Positions 1 to 8,269 of a stretch of DNA of 33,624 bases are shown piece by piece. Source of the stretch: Chloroflexota bacterium (GTDB lineage Bacteria > Chloroflexota > Anaerolineae > Anaerolineales > E44-bin32); assembly GCA_022561215.1 (NCBI GenBank), contig JADFRQ010000030.1, positions 1-33,624 on the forward strand, read 5' to 3'. The notes beneath the pieces were generated by a model that saw nothing but the letters and a program-made list of their open reading frames with translations, searched no databases and was not told the DNA's origin. The position numbers and the translations under genes were made by a program. Numbering within the stretch: the first letter of the stretch is position 1; the number at the start of each line of letters is the position of its first letter.

Positions 1-2265
1 GCACTGCTCGGGGCATTGATGCTCGCGGCGGGGACCGGCATGGGCGGCTATCAGGCGTGGAACTGGTCGCAGACGTACGACTGGAACAAGGTCAAGCCGG
101 TCTGGCTGCTGCACGCGCAGGCCCGCAAGAGCACGGCGGTCGGCGGCGTGGCCGTGCTGGACGAGCTGATCGCGCGGCTCGATATCGCGCAAGCCAACCA
201 GAGAGGCTCCAATGCAACGCTTGATTTGCTGATGGAGAAATCATTCGGAATTATTGGACAGCTCGTCGATAACATGCAGATAGCGGCAGATTATGTTAGG
301 CCAATTCGGGCGGCTCTGGGAACCCATCACAACACTGTCGCCTTCCAATCTCTCGATGAGATGAGTCGCGCGATGCAACCTTTTGAAGGCGATCCCAAGC
401 CAGGTCGTACAACACTATTTGCAATCGAAGGTGTGCGTGTTCCTCCCCTGATTGACGCCTCTCCTTTTCCGGAAAGTATTGGCAATGCTGCAGATTTTGT
501 ACAGGTTTCACCCGAGTTTCAAGCCATTATTAATAGTATCTTGGGACGGTTCCTAATCGTGGAGACCTCGAAGGAAGCCAAACGAATCGCGCGGGATCTG
601 CCGTCGGATGCGCGCGTGGTCACCATGGATGGAAAAATATATTATCCCGCCGGGCATGTTGTTCTGGGTGGATTAACAAACGAGAAAGACAAGGCGGCAG
701 TTGCATCCCAATTAACACAGGATCATGAAGATCTAGAAATTCGTATAGGTGCTTCACAAAAAGAGCAGGCAAAGGTCGAAAATACAGAACAGGAATTAAG
801 GGGTTCTATCAAAGCAGTAAATGCACAATTGCGATCGTTGCAAGGAAACATTCAAGAAAATCGAATGTTGAGGGATCAGCTCGACCTGCGGCAAAAGGCC
901 GCAGAGGAATCCTCGGAAGATACAGAAATCATGATCCAGCAGCTGAAGGGTGAGAGCACAAAAATCGATCAATTGCTGGTTTCTCAGGCCGACAGGGAGG
1001 AAAAGTACTACTCCTTTCGAGCTGATCTTGACTTGCAACTGCAAAGAGTGATGCTTGATGAAGGGGATGACTCGTCCGCAGTTGTGCTGGTGAGAGCCCA
1101 AACGACGCTCGATGTCTCTCAGCAAGTTGTGAAAAGTTTGGAAAGTAGAGTGAGCGAATTGGCGGATGAACTTTCAATCCTTGATGCAGATGATCGTTCA
1201 CGCAATCAGCGAGTAAGTGACAGGAAGGCAGAACGAAAAGCAACGCAAAGTAGCAGCGAAGAAGCGCAGAAAGAGCTGGCTCAATTTGAGACGGCTATCC
1301 GAGAACTACGCGCGCAAATTGATCCAGAACAAACCAGCCTCGAAGACCTGGAGACCCAGCGTACTTTAATCGAGCGCGATGAGCTCAAGATGAGGGTGGG
1401 ATTGCGGGATTTGGAGGAAGAACACTCCCAGGCGCAAATAGTGCTCGCAAGACGCCAAGAAGAATTGGTGAGTTTGCAGCGTCGGATCGAGGATGACTTC
1501 GGACTTGTGGCGTTCGATTTCGAGGAAGGTGTTGTGGGACAAGATCCGCTTCCCTTTGAAGGCCTTGTTGAGCATTTACCACGCGTGGATGAAATTCCCG
1601 ATGCTACAAAAATGCAAGTCAATCGATTACGCAATCAGCTGCGAAGATTGGGGGCTGTCAACCCGGGTTCCCGATTGGAGTATGAAGAAGTTCGCGATCG
1701 CGTCGATTTTCTGACCACGCAAATGGATGACACACACAGGGCGGAAGCGCAAATCCAAGATGTCATCGCCGAGCTTGATCTATTGATGGAGCGCGAATTT
1801 CGCAAGACCTTCGACGCGGTCGCGGTGGAATTCCATGATGTTTTTAAGCATTTATTCGGCGGGGGTTCTGCGCGTCTCATTTTGACCAATGCGGATGATA
1901 TGACGCAAACCGGGATAGACATTGAGGCGCGTTTGCCAGGCCGCAGGGAACAGAGCTTGGCCATGCTATCCGGGGGCGAGCGAAGCCTTACGGCATGTTC
2001 GCTGATTTTCGCACTGATGAAGGTCTCTCCGACTCCGTTTTGTGTGTTGGATGAAGTTGATGCGATGCTGGATGATGCAAATGTTGTTCGTTTTAGTGAG
2101 GTCCTGCAAGATCTTAGTAAGAAAACTCAGTTTGTCGTGATCACGCATAACCGGCAAACCGTCCAGGCCGCCGAGATTGTATACGGGATTACGATGGGAC
2201 GTGATTTGGCCAGCCAGGTGATTAGTTTGAAATTGGACGAGGCCGAGAAGGTGATTGCCGGGTAG
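1..2265 (+). CDS. smc: SMC chromosome segregation ATPase, C-terminal part (5' truncated)
   Basis: SMC folds back at a hinge to form a long antiparallel coiled coil whose ends join into an ABC-type ATPase head; with ScpA/ScpB it organises and segregates the chromosome. Seen here: a hinge domain at about window codons 75-220 (a GIIGQL start, a glycine-rich GHVVLGG end), a long charged coiled coil to about codon 600, then the C-terminal head with ABC signature LSGGE (codons 656-660), Walker B FCVLDEVD (D684/E685) and a D-loop/H-switch region (VVITHNR). The N-terminal head and first coiled coil are missing. The frame is open from base 1, but codons 1 to about 60 do not look like SMC: they are hydrophobic, Trp-rich and GC-rich, with no heptads. 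The SMC identity of the rest is firm; the first ~190 bases are probably not part of the native gene. Confidence 0.93.
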   Translation, partial: ALLGALMLAAGTGMGGYQAWNWSQTYDWNKVKPVWLLHAQARKSTAVGGVAVLDELIARLDIAQANQRGSNATLDLLMEKSFGIIGQLVDNMQIAADYVRPIRAALGTHHNTVAFQSLDEMSRAMQPFEGDPKPGRTTLFAIEGVRVPPLIDASPFPESIGNAADFVQVSPEFQAIINSILGRFLIVETSKEAKRIARDLPSDARVVTMDGKIYYPAGHVVLGGLTNEKDKAAVASQLTQDHEDLEIRIGASQKEQAKVENTEQELRGSIKAVNAQLRSLQGNIQENRMLRDQLDLRQKAAEESSEDTEIMIQQLKGESTKIDQLLVSQADREEKYYSFRADLDLQLQRVMLDEGDDSSAVVLVRAQTTLDVSQQVVKSLESRVSELADELSILDADDRSRNQRVSDRKAERKATQSSSEEAQKELAQFETAIRELRAQIDPEQTSLEDLETQRTLIERDELKMRVGLRDLEEEHSQAQIVLARRQEELVSLQRRIEDDFGLVAFDFEEGVVGQDPLPFEGLVEHLPRVDEIPDATKMQVNRLRNQLRRLGAVNPGSRLEYEEVRDRVDFLTTQMDDTHRAEAQIQDVIAELDLLMEREFRKTFDAVAVEFHDVFKHLFGGGSARLILTNADDMTQTGIDIEARLPGRREQSLAMLSGGERSLTACSLIFALMKVSPTPFCVLDEVDAMLDDANVVRFSEVLQDLSKKTQFVVITHNRQTVQAAEIVYGITMGRDLASQVISLKLDEAEKVIAG

Positions 2266-2292
2266 GTACAGAATGTACGAACCCCACTTTGT

Positions 2293-2326
2293 AGGGTCGA
2301 CTGGCAGTCGCCCTCTTATAATAATT
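2293..2326 (+). terminator. Probable rho-independent terminator after smc
   Basis: AGGG plus CGACT (2293-2302, with one bulged T) pairs with AGTCG plus CCCT (2306-2314) around a GGC loop. An AT-rich tract with several Ts follows (CTTATAATAATTT). It lies 28 bases after the smc stop. Confidence 0.5.
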
Positions 2327-2358
2327 TAGTGGTTCCCCGCTCCTTTGTGGACGAATGA

Positions 2359-2377
2359 ACACCCCCCCCGGGGGTGT
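2359..2377 (+). repeat. C/G-run inverted repeat
   Basis: ACACCCCC (2359-2366) and GGGGGTGT (2370-2377) are perfect inverted 8-mers around a CCC loop, between smc and tRNA-Leu. No T-run follows, so this is a weak terminator candidate. The C11 run is also a place where assembly errors are likely. Confidence 0.4.
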
Positions 2378-2436
2378 GCGATAGGATCCAATAACCATAA
2401 TTCCCGTCGTACGGGGCGCCTAATTAGCTATTTGCA

Positions 2437-2464
2437 TTGACAATCTCTATCCATGCCATAAAAT
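2437..2464 (+). promoter_or_regulatory. Sigma70-type promoter of tRNA-Leu
   Basis: A perfect -35 TTGACA (2437-2442) is followed after 16 bases by TAAAAT (2459-2464), a 5/6 match to TATAAT. The predicted start is near 2471, just before the tRNA at 2475. Confidence 0.7.
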
Positions 2465-2474
2465 AACCGTGTTC

Positions 2475-2558
2475 GCCGAAGTGGCGGAATTGGTAGACGC
2501 GCTGCGTTCAGGGCGCAGTGAGCGTATGCTCATGTGGGTTCGAGTCCCACCTTCGGCA
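2475..2558 (+). tRNA. tRNA-Leu (anticodon CAG)
   Basis: This 84-base class II tRNA has a 7 bp acceptor stem GCCGAAG/CTTCGGC with discriminator A at 2558. The anticodon stem CTGCG/CGCAG encloses loop TTCAGGG, giving anticodon CAG. A long variable arm and the T-loop GTTCGAG are present. CCA is not encoded (ATA follows), so it must be added enzymatically. Confidence 0.97.
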
Positions 2559-2579
2559 TATGCGCGGCTGTATTGTTTA

Positions 2580-2628
2580 TGCGGCATGATTGATGCAACT
2601 GTATCCTAGTTGGATCAATCATGCCGCA
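2580..2628 (+). repeat. Very long near-perfect hairpin
   Basis: TGCGGCATGATTGAT (2580-2594) is the exact inverse complement of 2614-2628. Inside it CAACT (2596-2600) pairs with AGTTG (2608-2612) around a 7-base loop, so the arms form about 20 bp with one G-G mismatch. No T-run follows, so a simple rho-independent terminator is not supported. It could be a processing or stabilising structure for the tRNA-Leu transcript, or a small mobile palindrome. Confidence 0.75.
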
Positions 2629-2771
2629 CTGATATTGGAATGGACAAGATTCGGTGCGGGCGAATTGTTACTTGCTTTGCAAATTGGTCTCAAGTACTAT
2701 GGTGCGCGTCGCATTGAACTCGATGGGCATCAAATCATAGACCTCCAAAATTGGGCTCGTTAAGGAAAATA

Positions 2772-3170
2772 TTGGACAGTATTCTTGATCTTCCGATAGG
2801 CAAATATGGGTTTCCACGCCTCTGGCTGTTTGTGCTCATAATCATTGGATCTTTGATCCTGGGCGATCTCAACTCCAGGATGGCGGATGCTCGCCATCTT
2901 GAGCAAGATGCAAACTTTCTGCAGGAGGAAGTTGCCAGATTGCGGGAGAGAATTGCGCAGCTCAAGTTGGATATTGCATCCGCCAATACCCCAGAAAATA
3001 TTGAACGTTGGGCGCATGAAGACGCCAAACTAGTGCGTGAAGGCGAACATCTCGTCGTTCTAATTCCTGGCGCTGTGCAGGAGCAGGAGGTGTTGACCTT
3101 GCCCTCTTCCCGAGAGAATTCCTCTTCAAGCAAAATTGAAATCTGGCTTGAGTTCCTTTTTGGGAAATAA
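2772..3170 (+). CDS. FtsB/DivIC-like septum formation initiator protein
   Basis: A small bitopic protein of about 132 residues. A short cytoplasmic start is followed by one membrane helix (RLWLFVLIIIGSLILG) and then a coiled coil of about 45 residues (LEQDANFLQEEVARLRERI). This is the architecture of the FtsB/DivIC/FtsL proteins, which hold the divisome together through extracytoplasmic coiled coils. The TTG at 2772 is preferred because AAGGA (2762-2766) lies 5 bases before it; the upstream TTG at 2751 has no ribosome site. The polar, Ser-rich C-terminus has no recognised domain. The position downstream of smc and between two tRNA genes fits a housekeeping role. The family is assigned by architecture and is not distinguished between FtsB, FtsL and DivIC. 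Confidence 0.72.
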   Translation: MDSILDLPIGKYGFPRLWLFVLIIIGSLILGDLNSRMADARHLEQDANFLQEEVARLRERIAQLKLDIASANTPENIERWAHEDAKLVREGEHLVVLIPGAVQEQEVLTLPSSRENSSSSKIEIWLEFLFGK

Positions 3171-3182
3171 GAACCCTCTTTC

Positions 3183-3212
3183 TTGACGGTCATTTAATCG
3201 GCGTGTTATAAT
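3183..3212 (+). promoter_or_regulatory. Sigma70-type promoter of initiator tRNA
   Basis: A -35 TTGACG (3183-3188) and a perfect -10 TATAAT (3207-3212) are separated by 18 bases, with a predicted start near 3219. The tRNA begins at 3235. Confidence 0.75.
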
Positions 3213-3234
3213 CCGCCGTGCTTTGGAAAAACAT

Positions 3235-3306
3235 TGCGGGGTGGAGCAGTGGCAGCTCGTCAGGCTCATAACCTGAAGGTCCTAGGTTCGAATCCTAGCC
3301 CCGCTA
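3235..3306 (+). tRNA. Initiator tRNA-Met (CAT)
   Basis: Anticodon loop CTCATAA gives CAT. Acceptor bases 2-7 (GCGGGG) pair with CCCCGC, while positions 1 and 72 are T and T. An unpaired 1-72 position is the hallmark that lets formyltransferase recognise initiator tRNA. The body (GGAGCAG, AGCTCGTC, GAAGGTC) follows known fMet tRNAs closely. The anticodon stem is TCAGG/CCTGA, so the usual three G-C pairs are reduced to two plus A-T. CCA is not encoded. Confidence 0.9.
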
Positions 3307-3312
3307 CCTGAG

Positions 3313-3343
3313 AAGGAAGCGCTCGCATGGGCGCTTCCTTTCT
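3313..3343 (+). terminator. Rho-independent terminator after initiator tRNA
   Basis: AAGGAAGCGC (3313-3322) and GCGCTTCCTT (3331-3340) form a perfect 10 bp stem with an 8-base loop, ending in a short T-rich tract, 6 bases after the tRNA. Confidence 0.75.
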
Positions 3344-3508
3344 GTGTCAGACGCGCCTCTAGGGAAGTGAACCTGGGGTCCGGAGATTATTCGCTCCACA
3401 CAGCTTCGGGCGGGTGCAATTTGAAAATCCGTCAGTAATTGATGACTCCTGGTACGCGTCGCATCTGGGGTGCTTGCAATAATAATTTGGGATTGCTCCA
3501 ATATCAGA

Positions 3509-6376
3509 TTAGGTAAATAGCCCCAACTTGGTGGCTTTAATTACAGCTTCTGTTCGCGACCGACAATCTAGTTTGGATAACACATTACTAACATGCATAT
3601 CGACTGTGCGTGAGCTGATGAAAAGGGAGTCTGCGATTTGTTGGTTGCTCATACCTTCTGCAACCAGTTTGAGTACTTCCGCTTGTCGGCCAGTTAGGCC
3701 ACCAAATTTCGCTTTGGTTGCCTTACGTTTTCCCAGTAACTTTTCGATTGAGACCCCGTGTTGATTTAAAACTCCGATAATTCTTTGTGAATAGAAACGT
3801 TCTCCTATGGAGTACGTCAGTTGGTATGCACTGGTCAGTAATGCAATTCCCAGCTCTTCTTGATTGTTGGCAAGGTGGGCTGATCCTGCTCGATATTTTG
3901 TTTCCGCCTCTTCTAAGGGGAGATCTTTATCTGTGATTAATTCGACGGCCTTGTCGAAATGTTCAACAGCCTGGGGAAGCTGATCATTTACCCATGCTAC
4001 CTCACCCAAAGCATGAGATAAGCCGGCGAGAGACTCGTCATTGCTCAGAGTTGTGGCTATTCTTGCCAAGGCATCTGCGCTGGCACGGGTGTGTTCCCCA
4101 TCTCCAATACAGGAAAACAAGGTTGCAGCAAATCGAAGTGCTGGTATCGAATAATGTGATTCGTTGGAGTGCGACCAGTCGTCTAGAAGTGCATGAGTAT
4201 GATTTATCGCTGATTCAAGATTGTTATCTTGCCAATCCAACATCGCCAACCCCCAATTACTAAAGATCATGATGGTTACCAACTCTATTCTTGTTGCTGA
4301 AGGGAGGGTAATAGTAAGATTATCTCTGGCAAGTTTAACTTCACCCTTGAAACAATGGGCTAGACCAAGCAGCGATCTGGCGATTATTTTTATTGTGTGT
4401 GGAGCATCATCGGCAGAGACGATGGCGGCATTTAGGGAGATCACTTCCTGGAATTTCCCTTTTTGAAAAAAGATGACTGAAATACAGGCCTGACATAGAT
4501 GAGCATATGCGGAAAGTCCATGCGTTTGGCAGAAATCAACACCTGTGGCGTAAGTTTCTTCGGCATCGACATAGTTACCGAGATGTTCCATGATTGCCCC
4601 CAAGCGTTGGTAAAGCTCTGAGGCGGCACTGAATGAGTTTTCTGCTAATGCCAAAGATAATCCGGCTTGAGCCATTGAAAGACCCTTGTCAGGAAAACCA
4701 GTTCTTGTCTTCAGCGACCCTAATAAACCCAAAACGCGGGCTTCTTGGGTGGTGTCGTTGATCTCTTCAGCAAGGGTCAGGGCTTTTTCCGCAAAAGGGG
4801 TCGCTTGTTCATATTTGCCGGATGAATGAAGATGGCCCACCAGGCTAATAAATTCATTGGTAGCCTCTTGCTTGTTGTCGGCGTCCAAGAATGCTTCAGC
4901 GGCTAGTTGACGAGCCGTCATGGCTTTCCCCCAGGTTCCTTGCAGGCCATAAACTGTAGCTAATTTTCGTTGAACTTCTGCATATTCCTGACTCGCGCTC
5001 ATATTGCCATAGCTCTCGGCGGCCTCGCGCCATGCGCGCGTAGCATCACTGAAAGAGCCAGAAATTTGGGCGCATTGACCGAACTGATCTAGTAAGGCCA
5101 ATCGTTCCATTTCATCTTCCCCCTCTGGCCATAAATCAATTGCACGTTTTGCGGAGCGCGCCGCATCCGCATAGGCGTGGATTTGGAATGATTTGTTAAA
5201 GGCTTTGATATATGCTCTTCTGGCGTTCTGCAATTCTTTCCCTGCATGCCAATGTTCTGCAACCAAGTTGGGCGAAGTGTCTGATATTTCTAATTGACTG
5301 GCAATTTTACGGTGTAGATCTCTGGCTCTTGTCCAGCTAATTTCATTATAGATAGCTTCTCTGGTGAGTGCATGTCTGAATTGGCCTACCTCAGAGGTAG
5401 ATTTTATTAAGAAGCCATTTTGAATGGCATCTTCAATGCTCTCATGCTCAATTAAATTCGCGAGTAGCTCAAAACTGAATTGTTGCCCTACCGCGGCCGC
5501 AATTTCCAGGTATTCTTTGGTTTGAGAGGAGAGTTTGTCAAACCGAATGAGAATTGCGTCACGCACTGTTTCAGGAAGTGGAATATTCTCGTCCGAGAAA
5601 AGGTCTGCGAAATCACCCTCAAATCTCAGATGATTATTCTCTTTCATGGTAGCGATCAGTTCTTCTACAAAAAAGGGAACGCCCTGGGTTTTATAGTAGA
5701 GAGCTTTTGACAAAGCCGGAGTTATGTCAGATTGGAGAAGATGTTCAGCCAATTGTTGGGTTTCTATTTGGGTTAGTGATCCGATCGCAATTTCGTGTAA
5801 GTGGTTGGCGCGCCGCAGATCATTCTTGAGATGGCGAATGGGATGCCCGCGCGGAACTTCGTCATTACGGTAAGCGCCCAAAATAAGTAGCGGAAAATCC
5901 GTGAGCCACTCTGTAAGTTTGGGGAGCATTTCCAAAGTGGCATTGTCTGCCCACTGCAGATCATCTAGAAATAGGAAGGTCGGATTTCGGTTTGCAATTG
6001 CTTCTAATGCTACCCGGATCGCCTCAATCAACGTATTGTGATCGTCTCTTTTCAGGGAATCGCTGATTTCAGGAAGGAGTTGAGCCAGATAGGGTTTAAG
6101 TGGGCCAATTTCATTAAATCCATCTGGATAATTTCTTAAATATGTCCGAAAAACATCAATAAAGAGGCCGTAGGGGGGAGTGGCAGTCTCATTGGCGGAA
6201 GCACCCAGAGTAAATAATTCCGTATTCTCCATCATGTGATTGGCGAGACGAGTTTTCCCCATCCCAGCCTCACCAGCCAATAAAATTAATTGCCCGTGGC
6301 CTGCTGCAGCACGCTTGAAGGTTTTCGATAATTGGGATTGTTCGCTCTGGCGTCCAATCAATGGTGATGGATTCAT
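3509..6376 (-). CDS. Large ATPase-TPR-LuxR transcription regulator (LAL/MalT-like)
   Basis: A 955-residue regulator of the LAL type: a STAND/AAA-like ATPase switch, helical repeats that sense a ligand, and a DNA-binding tail. Seen: Walker A GEAGMGKT at residues 35-42, Walker B LFLDDLQWAD near residue 135, a TPR-like helical middle (about 400-880) rich in Ala/Leu pairs, and a C-terminal LuxR helix-turn-helix (about 892-950, LTGRQAEVLKLVAEG then NQQIADSL and RTVDMHVSNVLSKL). A GGTGGG sits a few bases before the ATG. It follows a 109-residue unknown gene on the same strand after 114 bases, and the two could be co-transcribed. The inducer and targets are not evident; the repeated sites upstream of the small gene (6887-6980) are candidate operators. 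Confidence 0.93.
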   Translation of the reverse strand: MNPSPLIGRQSEQSQLSKTFKRAAAGHGQLILLAGEAGMGKTRLANHMMENTELFTLGASANETATPPYGLFIDVFRTYLRNYPDGFNEIGPLKPYLAQLLPEISDSLKRDDHNTLIEAIRVALEAIANRNPTFLFLDDLQWADNATLEMLPKLTEWLTDFPLLILGAYRNDEVPRGHPIRHLKNDLRRANHLHEIAIGSLTQIETQQLAEHLLQSDITPALSKALYYKTQGVPFFVEELIATMKENNHLRFEGDFADLFSDENIPLPETVRDAILIRFDKLSSQTKEYLEIAAAVGQQFSFELLANLIEHESIEDAIQNGFLIKSTSEVGQFRHALTREAIYNEISWTRARDLHRKIASQLEISDTSPNLVAEHWHAGKELQNARRAYIKAFNKSFQIHAYADAARSAKRAIDLWPEGEDEMERLALLDQFGQCAQISGSFSDATRAWREAAESYGNMSASQEYAEVQRKLATVYGLQGTWGKAMTARQLAAEAFLDADNKQEATNEFISLVGHLHSSGKYEQATPFAEKALTLAEEINDTTQEARVLGLLGSLKTRTGFPDKGLSMAQAGLSLALAENSFSAASELYQRLGAIMEHLGNYVDAEETYATGVDFCQTHGLSAYAHLCQACISVIFFQKGKFQEVISLNAAIVSADDAPHTIKIIARSLLGLAHCFKGEVKLARDNLTITLPSATRIELVTIMIFSNWGLAMLDWQDNNLESAINHTHALLDDWSHSNESHYSIPALRFAATLFSCIGDGEHTRASADALARIATTLSNDESLAGLSHALGEVAWVNDQLPQAVEHFDKAVELITDKDLPLEEAETKYRAGSAHLANNQEELGIALLTSAYQLTYSIGERFYSQRIIGVLNQHGVSIEKLLGKRKATKAKFGGLTGRQAEVLKLVAEGMSNQQIADSLFISSRTVDMHVSNVLSKLDCRSRTEAVIKATKLGLFT

Positions 6377-6490
6377 CTAAAACCCACCTTTGATCTTGGG
6401 GGAATCCTGATAAGTGTACTCCGGAAAATCATCGACCTGATAATATCGAAAATTATCATCGGGAACGAATGGCATGTTTCGTGATAGACC

Positions 6491-6820
6491 TCAGACGAGA
6501 ATGGCAATAATTTGTTCTGCAATTGGCGCAAGTTCTTTCATTAGTTCATTGCGAGAAGCGGTATTCAAATGAAGTTGATCTGCCCAGGCTGATGTGACTT
6601 GTTGTGAATTTACCATGGTTCCATTCTTTCGTGCAGCCTCAACCATAGGGATCACCCCGGCAGTGAAAAAATGTTCGTCAAATAATGAAGCTTCCCATTG
6701 CGGGTATACCTGGATGATATTGCGAAAGTTCTGAAGGGCCATCTTGGGAGATTGGATGCGGTTCGAGAAAACACTCAAGTTGGCCCTTGTTTCAAATGTG
6801 TTGGTCGGGTTGGCGATCAT
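6491..6820 (-). CDS. Small protein of unknown function (109 aa)
   Basis: I do not recognise this protein. The ATG at 6820 is chosen because a strong AGAGGAG ribosome site lies a few bases before it; the longer open frame upstream has no such site and runs through the regulatory-looking region. The product is soluble-looking, with no signal peptide or membrane helix, an aromatic patch (YPQWEASLFDEHFF), and a helical C-terminus ending AEQIIAILV. It lies 114 bases upstream of the large LuxR regulator on the same strand, so it may be that regulator's partner or first target. No function is assigned. Confidence 0.7.
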   Translation of the reverse strand: MIANPTNTFETRANLSVFSNRIQSPKMALQNFRNIIQVYPQWEASLFDEHFFTAGVIPMVEAARKNGTMVNSQQVTSAWADQLHLNTASRNELMKELAPIAEQIIAILV

Positions 6821-6886
6821 TTTTTTCTCCTCTTGTATTGTTGGTTCGGATTGATGTATCCACTTTAAGATATTTCCGATCGTAAT

Positions 6887-6980
6887 AAAACGGTGAAAAT
6901 ACCGTAATTTCTGGCACCAGATACCGTATTTTGGGGTGTTTGAAAATATGGTATCTGAGCAATCATTCATCGCTCAGATA
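6887..6980 (-). promoter_or_regulatory. Candidate operator region with phased repeats
   Basis: ATACCGTA occurs at 6899-6906 and again at 6921-6928, exactly 22 bases (two helical turns) apart. A related inverse half-site AAAACGGT lies at 6887-6894. Further upstream, TATCTGAGC (6952-6960) and GCTCAGATA (6972-6980) form a perfect 9 bp inverted repeat. The sites precede the small gene and large regulator on the minus strand. Binding by that regulator is inference. Confidence 0.45.
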
Positions 6981-7049
6981 TGACAGGGATTGTTCATATC
7001 CAGCTAATATGCCCAGTGATTAGTGGTTAGAAAGTGAAAGAAGCAAACT

Positions 7050-7075
7050 TGGAGTTGACCCGGTTACGTGGACAC
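7050..7075 (+). repeat. IS left terminal inverted repeat
   Basis: Begins TGGAGTT and contains ACCCG and TGGACA. It matches the inverse complement of 8270-8295 at 21 of 26 positions. Confidence 0.8.
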
Positions 7076-7102
7076 ACTTATGCCTAGCGAAAGGAGTTCA
7101 CA

Positions 7103-7417
7103 ATGCCGAGAACACGTCCTCCATATCCCGAGGAATATCGACGAAAGATTGTTGAATTGGTTCGAGCCGGTCGCAGTCCATATGAGCTTGCCAAAGAGTT
7201 TGAACCGACGGCCGTCACGATCAGCAGTTGGGTCAAACAGGTCGATCTCGATGAAGGTCGCCAATCTGATGGGCTCACTACCGATGAACGCAATGAGCTC
7301 GCCAGACTACGACGGGAAAACAAGCGCCTGCGGCTTGAACGTGAGATATTGGCAAAAGCCGCGGCCTGGTTTGCACAGGAGACCGACACGCTTCCACCCA
7401 AGGATTCGAGTTCGTGA
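7103..7417 (+). CDS. IS3-family transposase OrfA
   Basis: A 104-residue OrfA. An N-terminal helix-turn-helix (EEYRRKIVELVRAG ... ELAKEFEPTAVTISSWVKQ) binds the terminal repeats, and a leucine-zipper-like helix (ELARLRRENKRLRLEREIL) lets OrfA pair with OrfAB. The ATG has AAAGGAG 7 bases upstream. The stop TGA overlaps the GTG that opens orfB, and orfB is in the -1 frame, as in IS3 elements that make OrfAB by frameshifting. I see no textbook A-rich slippery run at the overlap. OrfA itself looks intact. Confidence 0.9.
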   Translation: MPRTRPPYPEEYRRKIVELVRAGRSPYELAKEFEPTAVTISSWVKQVDLDEGRQSDGLTTDERNELARLRRENKRLRLEREILAKAAAWFAQETDTLPPKDSSS

Positions 7418-8254
7418 AAGCTAACCAGGCAAGCTATCCTGTGTCAATGATGTGCCGATTGCTGGAGGTCTCCACCAGCGGGTACTATGCGTGGCTGAAA
7501 CGGCCTCCTTCGAAAAGATCGCAGGAAGACGAGGTCCTTATCGAGAAGATCCGCCATTACCATCGAATCTCTGATCAGTGCTCCACGCATCCTTGAGGAT
7601 CTTCAGGAAGAGGGTGTGAACGTAGGGCAAAATCGGGTGGCTCGCCTGATGCGAGCAGCAGGCTTACAGGGCGTTACTCGACGAAAAGCGACCTGGACCA
7701 CCATTCGTGAGCCCGGCGCTAAGCCAGCGCCCGATCTGGTGCAGCGCAACTTTAGCGTTGATAAACCTGACCAGCTTTGGGTCGCTGACATCACGTACAT
7801 TCATACCTGGGCCGGGTTCCTGTTTCTGGCGGTTGTGATGGATGCCTGGAGCCGAAGGATTGTGGGCTGGTCGATGGCGAATCACCTCCGAACCGAACTG
7901 GTGCTGGATGCTCTTGGAATGGCCATTGACCAACGTCGACCGGTAGGCGTAATTCATCACTCGGATCAGGGAAGTCAGTACACTTCGTTTGCGTTTGGAA
8001 AGCGGTGCCAGGAAGTAGGTATTCGCCCTTCGATGGGATCGGCCGGCGATTGCTACGACAATGCGCTGGCAGAAAGCTTCTTCGCCACCTTAGAGTGTGA
8101 GTTACTTGATCGGAGAAAGTTCCGTACACGCGAAGAAGCTGGCAGAGCGGTGTTCGAGTTCATTGAGGGATGGTACAACCCGTATCGGCGGCATTCCTCG
8201 ATCGGCCAGGTATCACCTGTGAGATACGAGATGGAGTATGCCCTTGCAGCCTAA
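7414..8254 (+). pseudogene. IS3-family transposase OrfB, frameshifted
   Basis: OrfB is the DDE integrase-like half of the transposase. The first piece (7414-7596) reads from an HTH-like start through IRHYHRISDQC and then hits a stop. The second piece continues from 7583 in another frame with PRILEDLQEEG and carries the catalytic triad: D in WVADITYI, D in IHHSDQGSQY and E in DNALAESFFATLE. Family members read C-Y-G-[A/S]-P-R at the break. Here only one base separates the Cys and Pro codons, equal to loss of 8 bases. The residues around the break are therefore missing and the frame is broken. A sequencing error is less likely than a true deletion because several bases are lost. Confidence 0.88.
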
Positions 8255-8269
8255 TCTGTTAGTCCGAAA

